Notes: generated by a model not told the origin, from the letters alone. 64,000 nt of DNA from Salticus scenicus (GCA_963930645.1 OZ005661.1:197144532-197208531), one strand, 5' to 3'; counted from the first letter of the stretch, positions 44,695 to 57,430 are shown. Made by a program: numbers and translations.

Positions 44695-46382
44695 TGAAAC
44701 CTAAATCTCCACAAACTGGAAATTTCTCCGTTCGTAGAAAATCTACATCTTAACTTCTAAGTCGTATAACTGTATTGGCAATGTGTATCTGAACCATTCA
44801 CAGCGTATATTTGAGTGAACGTTTTAGAAATAAAAAAAGTGACACAGTTATTGTTACACAAAAATAAATGGTTGTCATAATTGTGTATTTTGTGTAGCAA
44901 TTATAAGTTAATTTTAATGACTATTATAACTAAAATAGAAACAGTTACGCGATATTTTTAGAAGTTATTATTATTATTATTATTTCCTAAAAGAGTGAGA
45001 AATAGTCTCATTTCTGCAAAATTTTGGGTATTTTTTTTTTTTTTATACCTTTCCGACCTAAGCCGTAGGATCGTGCGGGTTAGACATCCACGACATCCAG
45101 AACTAATTAGCAGAAGATGTAAAGTACAATTTTCAGTCAGCAAATGTCAGTTATAGTCCATATTTTTCTTTCATTTTGCAAAAGCAGACGAATGTAATGT
45201 TTTAAGAAAAAAATGTTTCGGGTCGGAAAGGGATATGGGGGGAATAAAGTTTGCATGTTATTATTTATAGGACAACCAAAAATGTTTTTCGTATATTTCA
45301 TATAATGATATATCACAGAAACTGCGGTACAAATAAACTTTGCTATTGTAATTCAGTCATGTTTGAAACTAAAATTACGATGCGACATTAACTAAATAGA
45401 GCCATGATCTCAACCACATTCGTACATTAGTGAATTATTATAGAATAACTATATAGATCCGTATGACAAGGGATAAAACTATCACTCGAAAGAACCATGC
45501 CATATCATACAATTTTAACACTTTCTTTAACAAACCAATTTATTTTATCAATGTTTGTTACTTTCATGTAAATGTGCTAGATGTGTGTATACATTGAATC
45601 TATTTCACATTAATTCATTTAAAGCATATAATTCGTACTGTTTAAATTTTCACGTACATTCAAACGTGCATTTGAATTCAAATTTTTACGAATTTATTTG
45701 CGTCTGTTCTCGAAATGATGTTGGTAGCATATATCTTTCGCACAAAGAGGAGAGAGGTAGAACGACAGACATTTTCTAAAAATAGTAAAATCGTGTTTAG
45801 AACATCTTAAAATGTGCAAATTCATCGGAAATCGGACATTTTTATAAATCTATTACTTTCTTCTTTTGAATATAGAAAAAGTAAAAAAAAAAAAAAAAAA
45901 TCACTGGAATATGTAATTATTAATCCCATCCTTAATTCTGAATTAAAATATATGTGAGATGACGTTTAAAAACCTTTTAGTAACTGCACCTTACCTACGA
46001 TTTTTTTATTAAGTAAACGAAACCTCTAAAATTTGTAGTATTCTTCTCATAAAAGTTCCATTTACCTAAATAAAGTTCGTTAATACGATTTTATAGATCT
46101 CAATGCTTCATTGAGTTTTATTTATGATTGTAGATTTACTTGTTAATATCAACCTAAATTAAAAGAAATTGTCGTTAAGCTTTTTTATTTCTGCTATAAT
46201 TCATTTGTGCTTAGAGAAATTTTATTACTTTGAGTTGACGCTTAATATGTTCTAATGTTTAATGAAACAAAGTTTTAAGAAAATAAAAAAGACATTACGA
46301 CAGTATTCTGGCTGTTTGAATAATTTTATTTGTTTTTATGGGTCCATATTTTAAGTACTACAACCAAAGTAAAAATGTTTTA

Positions 46383-46791
46383 AATAATCTGGTGCGTCAC
46401 TCACACGACTTTCTCTTACCCTAAAATTTAATACTATAAATACAGGTGGAGATAAAAAGGTAAAAGATAACGAGTACTGTTATGTAAACCTATCTTAAAC
46501 AATTCAAATTAGGCTTCGGAAGAGTTTTATATGATAATTAGTTCTGTGTGAGGGGGGGCTACCACCACCCTCAACCCCCGTATTATTTACGCGGAATACC
46601 TACATTTATATAGAAATTAATTCGGTTATTAAAAAAATATTCTGTTTAAAAAAAATAATTTATTAAAATTATTATTTAAACAAATTATCTTTTATCCTAA
46701 TGCAGACGATTTCCATATTAGAGAAGTAGTATAACACTAAATATATATATAAAAAAAAGAAAAAAAAAATGAATTTATTTTCAATATTACT

Positions 46792-46824
<33 letters not shown>

Positions 46825-47396
46825 TTAAAAATGAGAAAAAATCTATAACTTTATTTTAAATTATCGCATCACAGATCGTTGGTTCAACCATTTGTTTTAA
46901 AGGTATTAGCGAGCTCTTTTGAAAGATACCCATCATGAATATTTACTTCCCTCGAGGGGGACTTCCCCCCAGGGAGGGAGGCGAAGCTCCTACATACACA
47001 AAAAAATTTTCCCAGTTGACTATATCTATTACAAAAAGTATGTATTCGTTTCATTTGGTTTAGTGCAGTCTATAGATGTTAAATTTTACTTACCTGCAAT
47101 TTGCCCATAGACGTAATGTATTTGAATACTTTTGAGTGTCCCTGTACACGAAGCATTTGCTTCATCTCAACGAAAAGCTTACTGTAGCATCCCTATATGA
47201 TATACATTTAGAATACCGAGTTTGGAATTTCTGCCACCATTTGTTCTTCAGATATGCTCATAACAGACAGACACACAGACCATTCGCAAAAACATGATTT
47301 TCGTATTCAGGGGACATGTAAATATAACAAAAACTCACGTTCGAAAATTTGACCCCAAAACAATACTTTCTCGACCCTATGGATAAGAGAAAGTAA
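46383..47396 (+). mobile_element. F1 element, full-length copy in duplication copy A
   Basis: Starts ATCTGGTGCGTCACTCACACG then ACTTTCTCTTACCC; ends TATGGATAAGAGAAAGTAAA. Copy B has the uninterrupted site (AAAATGTTTAAAAAAAAGAA near 55617), so both the ends and the timing are clear. Internal landmarks are as for the 7.6 kb copy, including the C-rich CTACCACCACCC patch, poly(T), core and CAGACAGACACACAGACC. Confidence 0.85.
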
Positions 47397-47995
47397 AAAA
47401 AAGAAAAATTTAGTAAATGTTTGTTAATAATCTACGTTGGAAAAAAAGATATTTAGATCTTTACAAAGTATAATTTGGAAAGTCAAATTTTGATACAAAA
47501 GAGGTATTCTATCCCATATATTATTTTTATTGCAACATTTAAATTCATCAACAAATAACATTTCAGCACCAATTACCATCTTTAATTATATGCTAAATTA
47601 TTATGTTTTCACTATACAGTCTAAACATGTATGGACATTACATTGTATATTCATCAATAAATTATCATTTAAAAAAAACATTTTTGTGATTAAATGTTTA
47701 AATTTCATGCAAATTTTTATATTCAACATAAAATTATTTTTAACAATTACATTGTTTGTGACACCACAAAATATCAATCAATAATATATTGTTAAATAAT
47801 GATAATGCAAAAACAGCGGGAAAAATTAAAAAATAGTTACGATAGAGCAATTTTATTTTTTCCACAAACTTCAAAATATATAATTTTTAGTACGACAGGA
47901 TTATGGGTTGCAACCTGACAGTGTCTTTATAGTTTATTTTCTGTTATGTTTCAACTTGAATATTATGTCAAGGCTGTTTCCTTTTGCAACAAGTT

Positions 47996-47999
<4 letters not shown>

Positions 48000-48034
<35 letters not shown>
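48000..48034. repeat. (TA)n(TG)n microsatellite
   Basis: TA tract passing into TG tract. It marks the point where copy A departs from copy B. Confidence 0.9.
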
Positions 48035-48138
48035 AACTATTGTAACGAGTTTATGAGTTTAAAGATAAGAAAAACATAAAAGGAGAATTGCAAACCAATG
48101 CGCAGAATTTCTACAAAAGGAAATGCAAAACTTAAATA

Positions 48139-48676
48139 TAGGAATAGATTATAAATGAATAAAATATATTATCAATGAACAAAATGAAATAAAACCCCCC
48201 AAAAACACCTGGGTCTTCATCAGGGAGGCCCCCACGACGTGTAGCCCCGTCGGCCGAAGAGGGTTAGATTATCAGGTAGGGGATTTCATTTTATTGTATT
48301 TCATTTTATTGTATTTTGTAATTTCTTTTATATTTCATACATATTAATTTGTTGTAATTGTACTACATTTATAATTTTGGTAATTTTATAATTGTTTTTT
48401 AACTTTTTAAATTATATGTATTCAAGATTTCTTTTCAGTTAATGGTGGTTTTCTGTTTGGTGAGAAGTTGGGGGCTAAGGATAGTTATTAGCTAATGGCT
48501 ACTGTCCTTTCAGAAACTTCTCTTTCACCCCTACACTGAGGGATCTCCCTGATAAAGACCTCGGTGTATTTTTATTTTATTTTATTTTATTTATTTATTT
48601 ATTTATTTATTTTTTTTGGCGGGGGGTTATTTCATTTTGTTCATTGATAATTTATTTTATTCGTTGATAATCTATT

Positions 48677-48683
<7 letters not shown>
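48139..48683. mobile_element. Foldback with ~60-bp inverted ends
   Basis: The left end AGGAATAGATTATAAATGAA runs to ACCCCCC; the right end GGGGGGTTATTTCATTTTG runs to GATAATCTATTCCTATA. Just inside, TCTTCATCAGGGAGG on the left pairs with CTCCCTGATAAAGA on the right (48547-48565). It contains (ATTTT)n/(ATTT)n at 48568-48615. Absent from copy B. Confidence 0.75.
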
Positions 48684-48724
<41 letters not shown>

Positions 48725-49223
48725 CAATTTTAAAAAAGGAATATGGTAACAATTGCTAAGAAACGCAACTTTTTTTAAGGTATCAGTTATTTATTTTATT
48801 TACTTATTTATTATGCTTTTTGTTTATTTAGACTTATTGAAAGATATATCTCTATTTTCCCTTACGCATCAAATTAATATACTATATATTTCTTAATATT
48901 ATTATATTGTAATGCATATGCACGAAAATTTCATAACGCTGGAGAGTAATTTACAAAATGATTTATAATGTTTTCCATCCCCTTAAAGTTAATGCTACTA
49001 GTATTTACTAATGAATTTTTATTTTTCCTTTTGATTCGTAATGACTACGATTCAGTCTTTATTTAAAAAGTAGCAGTGTAAATTTTTCGAAGACATCATA
49101 TTTTGAATACTTATGTATTGAAAATTATTAATGAAAATGAAGCATATTTTGTTGAGTAGAAACAACTTAAATAGTCGAAAATTAAATAAAAATAAAAAGG
49201 TAAATCCGAGAGAAATGCAAAAA

Positions 49224-49258
<35 letters not shown>

Positions 49259-49288
49259 AATGATGATAATAATAATAATAATAATAAT
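49224..49288. repeat. (GAT)n(AAT)n microsatellite
   Basis: Copy B has the matching but shorter (GAT)n at 58127-58152, showing repeat-length change after duplication. Frames of M, S or I runs over it are artefacts. Confidence 0.95.
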
Positions 49289-49975
49289 ATTAATAATAAT
49301 ATACACAAGATATCAATTTAATTAAAAATTTTCACTGAATCGATTTAATTAAAGCAGCATACACATATTTTCTTTACAGCATAATTTACCGTTTTACAAA
49401 TCGCAATAATTTCAGTTGGATTGGGAAAAAAATCCTCAAAGGTTTCAAACTAATAATGATGATAATAATGACAAGTTCAATATTACATTTAGAGATTCCG
49501 TTGAAAATTCGTTAAAGCAGAAACAATTAATCTTCAGCAATTTTACACTTTGGGAAGAATTTCCTTCTTTTTAAACATGCAGATTCAATTTCTCTAACAT
49601 AATTCACCATTTTCCTCTTTCTCTTTTCTATATACCCTCCTCTACGTTTTACTTCGCTGATTACTACTCAATGTTTTGCTTTACGCTATTTTTTTATTTT
49701 TTTTACATTAATTAATTCTTTTCTTTTCCTTGATATTTCTCTAAATATAACGACGTCATGCTTTAAAAGAAAACATGTTTTTAAATTTTAATATTTCACT
49801 TTTACTACTTATTTAAAATTATATAATATCTACACACGTACATTTACACAAGTACAGCAAATATTTCTATGAACAAAACTAAAAAAATATAACCCTATTG
49901 CAATGTAACAAATACTATAGAACAAATGTTGCTATTTTAATACTAGATATATACTACCAGCAGTAATTCTTAACA

Positions 49976-50530
49976 TACTAGCCAGCTTCGCCCGCTAGCG
50001 GGTCAGTATTTTCAAATGAATCACTATGATTAACGAATCACTAACAGTAACTTTTAGTCTTAAGAAAAGAAATTTAAAAAAAATCATTTATGATCGGGTA
50101 AAATGTCGTCCCGGGTCCCCACTGCCTTCGGCAGCTCAGTCCGGTGCGCGCTGCGCATGCACAACTTAAAGTGATACACGCGCTGCGCGCGCGTATTTCT
50201 TCCCTGACCCTTCGTGATCCCCCCCCCTAAAAAAAAAATCATTTCTGATCGGGTAAAAAATACACCGGGTCCCCACTGCCTTCAACAACACAGACCCATG
50301 CGCGCTGCGCGCGCACGTGTGAGGGTACACGTGCTCTGCGCGCAAATATTCCTTCTGAAATCAAATTTTTATTCTTAAAAATAGAAAAGAAAAAAAATTA
50401 TTTCTCATGGGGTACAAAGTCAGCCCGGTTCCCCACTGCCTGTGGCAGCGCAGTCCCGTGCGCGCTGTGCGCGCACAAGTTAAAGAATACACACGCTGCA
50501 CGCCCGCATTCCTTCTCTGACACTTCGTGC
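49976..50530. repeat. CpG-rich triplicated repeat between the duplication copies
   Basis: Three successive units start near 50095, 50254 and 50409. Each has a GGGT(A/C)(A/C)AA lead, a CCCACTGCC(T/G) motif, one or more GCGCGC-rich motifs (GTGCGCGCTGCGC, CACGCGCTGCGCGCGCG) and a TTCCTTCT(C/G) tail. Spacing is about 155-160 bp. It begins with a hairpin-like AGCTTCGCCCGCTAGCGGGT at 49984. A decayed further unit seems to lie at about 52010-52100. The GC content is far above its surroundings. No coding frame or RNA gene recognised. Confidence 0.75.
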
Positions 50531-50908
50531 CCCCTAAAAAAATAATTTAATAAAAAATAAAGAAATAAAGATAAAAAAATAAAGAATGAAACTGTAGAAA
50601 CGTATATGAATAAGATTGGATATTTCAACCCTTTCGTTCCCGTGACGCCAGTTGGTTCATAACATTTAAGATTTTCTTTCTTACCATCTAAAACTCCCAA
50701 TGATTCAAAAAGAACAATATTATAATCTATATGCATTTTCCTTCCTTGCAGAAAATATACATTTTAGATGGTTTCTCTATCCCAGTTCATGAATGAAAGA
50801 ATGTTTTACTCAACTCTTCGAATAATATCGGAATAAGTTTTCTTCAGGGGGCAATTTAAGTGAAATAACTGGTTAAAACATTTCTTTTAGTTTTATTTTT
50901 TTAATGTT
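50531..50908. other. Unique spacer between repeat and copy B
   Basis: AT-rich, no feature recognised. Confidence 0.5.
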
Positions 50909-51799
50909 TGTATAATATGTATCTTAATAAATCGTAATGTGAATGTCTTTCAAAATTTCGATATTTTTATTTAATGAAAGATTATGATTTTAAATGGCAT
51001 CAGTGGTTATATTACGTACGAATAAAAAAATCTTCGTTGCTTTGTTAACTATATTAATTCTTACTCAGCTATTATTCCTATTTTTAATTTTTTTTTTCTT
51101 TTGACGTACATTTATGAAAAAGTATAAGATTTATTGTTTTATGGACGAAAAAAACTGAGAATTTCAACGTAGAACATTTTATTAGATAATTAAATTATAT
51201 TTTTAACAGATATTATATATGGGTTAAAGTCTTAAAAATTTAATTCAGAAGTAAAAGTTAAAATTGAGAATTTTTGTGCAAATTTAACGTATAATTAATT
51301 TTATTTAATATTGTTAATAAACAGTCCTATTACTTATCAACAAATTAACAATTTACCAAGATAAATTCAGAATTGTTTCAACAATTTAGTATTAGTATAC
51401 TTTCTTTTGAGAAATTTAAAGATACAGCAATTTTTAATAATAATACATTTTAAATCAACAACAAAATATTGTGTTTGTCTTAGTAAAGAAACGGACAGTA
51501 ATATAGTCTCATGCCTTTATAAATGAATTTAATTTAATTTCGCTTTATGAATTTAAAATTATCTCACAAACTAGTTTAAATATTTCAAAGTATTTGCATT
51601 TAAATTGCTTCTCCGCCAAACTTTCAATTTCGGTTTGTAAATTCTTAGCTATTATATCTCAGTTGTCAAATTTGGTTCTAGGTGTAGAAAATTTAGAAGA
51701 CATAACTGAAGGAATTTAAATAAAATTATACTTTTAAAATGATTTTGAAAATTGATTTCATAACAAATTTATTTGTGCTATAATCGTAGACATTTTTGT

Positions 51800-52109
51800 T
51801 AAATTATAATATTATAAGAAAAAATTACCTTGTATACTGTAGGTTTCACAAGATTTTCTTTTATATTATTTTGTACAAGCAGGCTTCGACTGCTTCGCTG
51901 GTTTTAAATATTTAAATGGATTTTTAAAATAGCTGAATCATTATTGTTTGATATCGCATTATAAATAAAAACTAAAAAATGTTCATTGAAATTGCTCTAA
52001 ACTTTTCTTCGAGTCCCACTGCTTTTGGCAGCATATTTCCCACGCTGCATCGGGATCGAATTTCTATTACCTGCACCATATCTCTCTAGAACTTCCTGCC
52101 AGTTAACAG

Positions 52110-52151
<42 letters not shown>

Positions 52152-52193
52152 AGTCATCCACCCAAGCCGGTTGGTAGTTTATTTCGATAAGAC

Positions 52194-52224
<31 letters not shown>

Positions 52225-52568
52225 ATCAATGCTGTTTAATTTATTTTACCCTTCGTATGTAATCAACCTATCACACTTTTTTTCATTTACGCTTAAAAAT
52301 ATACAAATTTTAAGCACCTTTATCTCTTAAATGAATTTAATCAGTAAAATATTTTTCGTAATTATAATAAAGAAATTAACTGGGAAGAAATTTTACAAAA
52401 CATTATTTTTATCAAATGAAAAAATATGAAAATGTATAATTCTTTTTTTAACGTTCAAATTATTTCTAAAATTCAGTTTCAATGTAATACAGTTTGTATT
52501 AATGAAATTCGTTTCAAATCCCCTCAAATTTTATTGACATTTTTATTTTTTCGACTGAGTGAAAATAA
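51800..52568. other. Left part of the copy-B-specific insert
   Basis: Includes a GC-richer hairpin-like segment AGCAGGCTTCGACTGCTTCG at 51879, a decayed CCCACTGCTTTTGGCAGC unit at 52016, poly(A) 52111-52149 and poly(T) 52197-52224. No gene. Confidence 0.5.
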
Positions 52569-52641
52569 TGCTTGGACCGGGGGTCGAACCCCGGATCTTT
52601 GACTTACAAGGTCAAGGCTCTACCAATTGAGCTATCCAGGC
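52569..52641 (-). tRNA. tRNA-like gene, anticodon TGT (Thr by anticodon)
   Basis: 73 nt cloverleaf: GCCTGGA acceptor, D arm GCTCAATTGGTAGAGC, anticodon stem TTGAC/GTCAA around CTTGTAA (anticodon TGT), T loop TTCGACC. Acceptor 3' strand is TCCAAGC, giving one C-A mismatch; the T stem has a G-G mismatch as in its partner. Pol III boxes A (TAGCTCAATTGG) and B (GGTTCGACCCC) are present. The acceptor and D arms look more like tRNA-Lys than a standard tRNA-Thr, so charging identity is uncertain. Mismatches suggest a pseudo-tRNA. Confidence 0.55.
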
Positions 52642-52847
52642 CGACAACCGGTCGACATTACTCACTCAGACAACATTTAGGCAGAAACAATCTGGTCTAT
52701 CATTTAGATAGCTCAACAGAAATAAGCCGCAGGTAAAGGAAAACACCATTAAACAATGGGAGAAAGGAATACAATTTCTAATAAAATCACACAATCAACT
52801 GTGGAGGAAAATCATATTTATTGAAATTTTTATTTTTCTGACTGTCG

Positions 52848-52920
52848 GCCTGGATAGCTCAATGGGTAGAGCCTTGACCTTGTAAGTCAAAGATCCGGGG
52901 TTCGACTCCCGGTCCAGGCA
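52848..52920 (+). tRNA. tRNA-like gene, anticodon TGT (Thr by anticodon)
   Basis: 73 nt, no intron. The acceptor GCCTGGA/TCCAGGC pairs perfectly and is followed by A. D arm GCTC-AATGGGTA-GAGC; anticodon loop CTTGTAA; T loop TTCGACT. One G-G mismatch in the T stem (CGGGG/CCCGG). Boxes A and B are good. No T-run terminator directly follows; CATTATTTTCACTC comes next. It lies between inverted repeats of about 77 bp (52766-52842 and 52934-53010) and 206 bp from the opposite-strand copy. It may be a functional tRNA gene or the core of a mobile unit. Confidence 0.65.
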
Positions 52921-53461
52921 TTATTTTCACTCAGTCGGAAAAATAAAAATTTCAATTAATATGATTTTCTTCCCCAGTTGATTGTGTGATTTTATTAAAA
53001 ATTGTATTCCTCAAATTTTAATTTTGTTTTTACGAGAGTAAAATTCTACGCATAATTCATTATAAAATAATAATTAAAATATATATATATATTTATTTTT
53101 GAATATTTCCTCTCATATTTCGGTATTTCAATGCAAGTTGCTCCCCCGATCATTTATCCTCTTTCATTGCGCATCATTCAAAATAGAATCTAGAGGATAT
53201 TTTAGATCTTCTCGAGTCAATAAATCTTTATTATCATCTCTTACCATTTCGGATATTTTATTGCTGCATAGCAATTCTCTCTTCAGAGATTTTGCCCCCT
53301 CTTTGTTATTTTATTATTCCTGGGCACTAAAATACATTTTAAGATTCAAAAGTTTTAACTTTAATAAAAAAGTTTTTGAATTCAAGAACATCTCATCCAT
53401 TTATTTATTTTTATTTGTTTTATTTATTTATTTATTTATTTTGTATGTGTGTCGTTTGCTT

Positions 53462-53493
<32 letters not shown>

Positions 53494-53508
53494 GGCTTTA
53501 TAGATATT

Positions 53509-53950
53509 GTTGCGTACTTGGGGGTTCGTGAGTTGTCCGAGAATGAAAGGCAAAACTTACAAAAATTCAGTAATTTATTCACAGAAAGTTCCAGAAAAAT
53601 ACAGGTCTATAAACCAAGTATCAGCTTCAATTCAACCAGTAAACACAGCTTAAACAATAGCTGTCAATAGCAAATCCACAGTACAAACTGTATAGCAATA
53701 ACACTTGAGGCAAGTCTCTTTCAAAGAGGCTCAAAACAATGCAAGCATTACCGAATCTGGCTGAGAACTGAACTGAACTGACACACCTTGGCGGGAAAAC
53801 GCGTCTTATATACCCCAGTAGAAAAGTGTGGAAGGTTCCAGAAATTTCCGTATCTCATCAGCCAATGAGATTAGAGCTTCCATATTTGGTGTATCCCTTA
53901 TAAGGATTTTCTCGCCAAGGTCGCCAAAAAAATCACCATGGTGGGGAAAA
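53509..53950 (-). mobile_element. Solo-LTR-like insertion
   Basis: On the minus strand it has GGTATATAAGACGCG (TATA box) followed after about 30 bp by TCAGTTCAGTTCAGTTC. GTGAATAAATTACTG is a polyadenylation signal, and the end is AAGTACGCAACA. Copy A lacks this block at about 44405-44420. The left boundary TGTTGCGTAC is firm. The right boundary lies in GGGGAAAAATATAT and is not a canonical CA end. No pol sequence. Confidence 0.65.
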
Positions 53951-56122
53951 ATATATATATTGTGTATCGGATATTTTGGATTTTTGTTGCATTTAATCAT
54001 TTGTTATGCTTTATTTTACTACGTTTTAAATTTAAAAAAAATTACTATCATTTTTAATGTAAGTATTTATTTATTTATATAGGTTCCTTTACGATTGCTA
54101 AAATTCCCGCGAACAGGAAATTTCCCCGTTCGTGAAAAAGTCTATATCGTAACTTCTAAGTCGCATAACTGCATTGACAATGTGAATCTGAACCATTCGC
54201 AGTGTATATATGAGCGCACGGTTTAAAAAAAAAAAAAAAAAAAAAGAATGTGTCACAGTTATTGCTACACAAAAATAAATGTGTGTCATAAATGTGTATT
54301 TTTGTATAGCAATTATAAATTAATTTTAATGATTATTATAACTTTCATAGTAACAATTATGAAATATTTTGAGAAGTTATTATTATTATTATTATTATTA
54401 TTTTATTTTTTCCAAAAAGAGTGAGAAATACGTCTCAATTCTACGAAATTTAGAGTATTTTTCTTTCTGTAGGAGTAAAGCTCACGTTATTATTTTTAGG
54501 CAACCAAAAATGTTTATCGTATGTTTCATATAATAATATACCACTGAAACTGCTGTACAAATAAACTTTGCTGTTGCAATTCAGTCATGTTTGAATCTAA
54601 AATTACGATGCGTCATTAATTAAATCAAGCCCTGATCTCAACCATATTCATATATTAGTGGGTTATTATAGAATAACTATATAGATCCGTATGACAAGGG
54701 ATAAAACTATCACTCGAAAGAACCATTGCATATCATACAATTTTAACATTTTCTTTTACAAAATAATTTATTTTATGAATGTTTGTTACTTTCATATAAA
54801 TGTGTCAGTTGCATATATAAACTGAATCTGCTTAATATTAATTCATTTAAAGCTTATCATTCGTAACGTTGAAACTTTCACGTACATTCAAAGGTGGATT
54901 TGAATAAAAAATTTTACGAATTTCTTTGCGTTTGTTCTCGACCTGAGGTTGGTAACATACATCTTTCACACACAGAGGAGAGAGATAGAACGACAGACAT
55001 TTTCTAAAAATGGCAAAATCGTATTTAGGACGTCTCAAAATGTGCAAATTCATCGTAAATCTGAAATTTTTATAAATCTATTACCTTTCTCTTTTAAATA
55101 CAGAAAAAGGTAAAAATACATCAGCTGCTTAAATATGTAATTATTAATCTCATCTTTAATACTGAAATAAAATACATGTGAGATGACGTTTAAAAACCTT
55201 TTAGCAACGGCACCTTACACACATTTTTTTTTTTTTTTTTTTTACTAAATAAACGAAGTCTCCAAAATTTATAGCATTATTTTCATAAAATTTCCATTTA
55301 CCTAAATAAAGTTCCTTAATACGATTTTATAGATCTCATTCCTTCATTGAGTTTTATTTATGATTGTAGATTTGCTTGTTTATATCAACCTAAATTAAAA
55401 TAAATTGTCGTTAAGCTTTTTTATTTCTGCTATAATTCATTTGTTCTTAGAGGTATTTTATAACTTAGAGTTGACGCTCAATCTAACGTTTTGTAGAACA
55501 AACACATGGGACAAAGTTTTAAGAAAATAAAAAAGACATTACGACAGTATTCTAGCAGTTTGAATAATTTTATCTGTTTTTATTGGTCCATATTTTACGT
55601 ACTACAACCAAAATAAAAATGTTTAAAAAAAAGAAGAAGGATTTATTAAATATTTGTGAATAATGTACGTTTGAAAAACAGAAATTTAAATCTTTACAAA
55701 GGATAATTTGGAAACCCAAATTTTTATATAAAAGAGATATTCTATCCCATATGTTATTTTTATTTCAAGATTTAAATTAATCAACAAATAATATTTCAGC
55801 ACCGATAACCATCTTTAACTTTATGCTAAATTGCTATGTTTTAACTGTATAGTCTAAACATATATGGAAATTATATTGTTTATTGATCAATAAATTATCA
55901 TTAAAAAAAAAATTTAAAAAAAAAATAAAAAACGTTTTTATGATTAAATGCTTAAATTTCATTTGAATTTCAATATTCCCACATAAAATAATATTTTAAC
56001 AATTACATTGTTTGTGCCTACACAAAATAATAATCAATAATATATTGTTAAATAAGGATAATGCAAAAACGGTGGAAAAAATTAAACAATGAATAAAAAT
56101 CATGTTGTTCGCATTTATTAAT

Positions 56123-57430
56123 AACACTTTCCAACTGTACGTAATTGTTGTATCGAATAACATTTAATATTCTTTGCCTACGATATCATACAACAGACAG
56201 GACTAAAAAATATACAAATAGACTAATTGATTTTAAATTACTCTTGGGCATTTTGGAAAGTGTTAAAAAGGCTTAACGTAAAAGAAAATGCAGCCATTAG
56301 ATTATAATTACAGCTTTTAACCTCTCTGAATATTTTAGTGTAGCCCTGTAAATCAGAGAGCTAATCATACCATATTCTATACAAAACATTATTTTAGAAT
56401 ATTAACAATACATTTCAATATTTTTATGATTTTTACAGTAGAAAGATTTTTAAATATAACTTTCAAAATATTCTGTCCTAAAACGTAATGCAGTGGCTTT
56501 TTTTTTGTCCCTGTAAACAAACTAGTTATACAGGACCTATTAATGTCATTTTAAATGGGGAAAATTCTATAGGAAAAATATTTATAAAAAAAACGCACAT
56601 AGAACACAATGCTTTCAAATGCTTTTCGGTGTCCCTGTACACAAACTAGAAGAGATATTCCCTCCATTTTCAATATGGAACATCCGATAGTGAACTTCAA
56701 TAAAATATATCAGTTTCGAGAAATTCCATAAATATTTACAGAAGTTAGAGCGCGGGCAGGCAGACAGACAGACAGATGGACAGATACACAAACTGAAATC
56801 ATATTCACACGTAAAAATGTTAGAAAGTGTTAAAAACGCTTAATGTAAACGAAAGTACATATCTAGTAATTTTTTATTAATAGCATTTATTATAATTGGA
56901 TATTTTTGTATCACCCTGTAAATCTAATGCTAATCATGCTATATTCTATTCAAAGCATTTTTTGTGCATATAAATAACATATTTCAATTTCCTAAAACTT
57001 CATGGAAAGTAAAGTTATTAAAATTTGATTTATAGAAATATCTCTCATAGAACGCAATGCTTTGGAATACTTTTAAGTGTCCCTGTACATAAATCGGTGG
57101 TGGTATTTCCTCCATTTTATACAGGAAACATCCAATAGTGAACTTGAATAACATATTTCAATTTAATTGAGATATGTCTACAGTAAAGGTATGAAAATAT
57201 GGTTTATAGAAGTACCTCTCATAGAACACAATGCTTTGAAATGCTTTCGGGTATCCCTGTACACTAACTAGCAGAGATATAAACTCCATTTTCAATAGGG
57301 AACGTCTGATAGTGAACTTGAATAACATATATCAGTTTCAAGAAATTCCATAAATATCTACGGGAGTTAGAGCTAGGACAGACAGGCAAACCGAAGTCAT
57401 AAACACTTTTCAACCTTGTTGGAAAGTGTT
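56123..57430. mobile_element. F2 element (AACACTTTCCAAC ends)
   Basis: Ends AACACTTTCCAAC at 56123 and its inverse GTTGGAAAGTGTT at 57418-57430. The end motif also occurs inside at about 56253-56268 and 56826-56840, so two or three units seem to be chained. Each unit carries one or more cores like ACAATGCTTTGAAATGCTTT followed by GTCCCTGTACACAAACTAG and AACATCCGATAGTGAACTTG, and a CAGACAGACAGACAG patch. No transposase. Empty in copy A near 47850. Confidence 0.75.

Larger units (their letters stand above)
43063..49965. repeat. Copy A of a large direct duplication
   Basis: Aligns in order with 50911-58900. Blocks: 43063-43985 with 50911-51795, 43995-44345 with 53056-53400, 44420-44550 with 53950-54065, 44720-46382 with 54110-55622, 47400-47845 with 55630-56085, 47860-48010 with 57452-57590, and 48725-49965 with 57645-58895. 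By eye identity is high, with most mismatches scattered. DNA unique to A: a 142-bp MITE (44553), an F1 element (46383) and a foldback (about 48050-48720). No gene is recognised within the duplicated backbone. Confidence 0.85.

Noticed and set aside
49052..49325. Frames of I, S, M or N runs
   Set aside because: Translations of a trinucleotide microsatellite in different frames.
42170..50530. Regular repeats considered as a CRISPR array
   Set aside because: Units are 134-160 bp without short identical repeats and unique spacers, and the setting is eukaryotic.
53099..53503. 134-aa plus-strand frame in duplication copy B
   Set aside because: The aligned part of copy A has a one-base length difference and stops, and the end of the frame is poly(T). 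The frame is not conserved.
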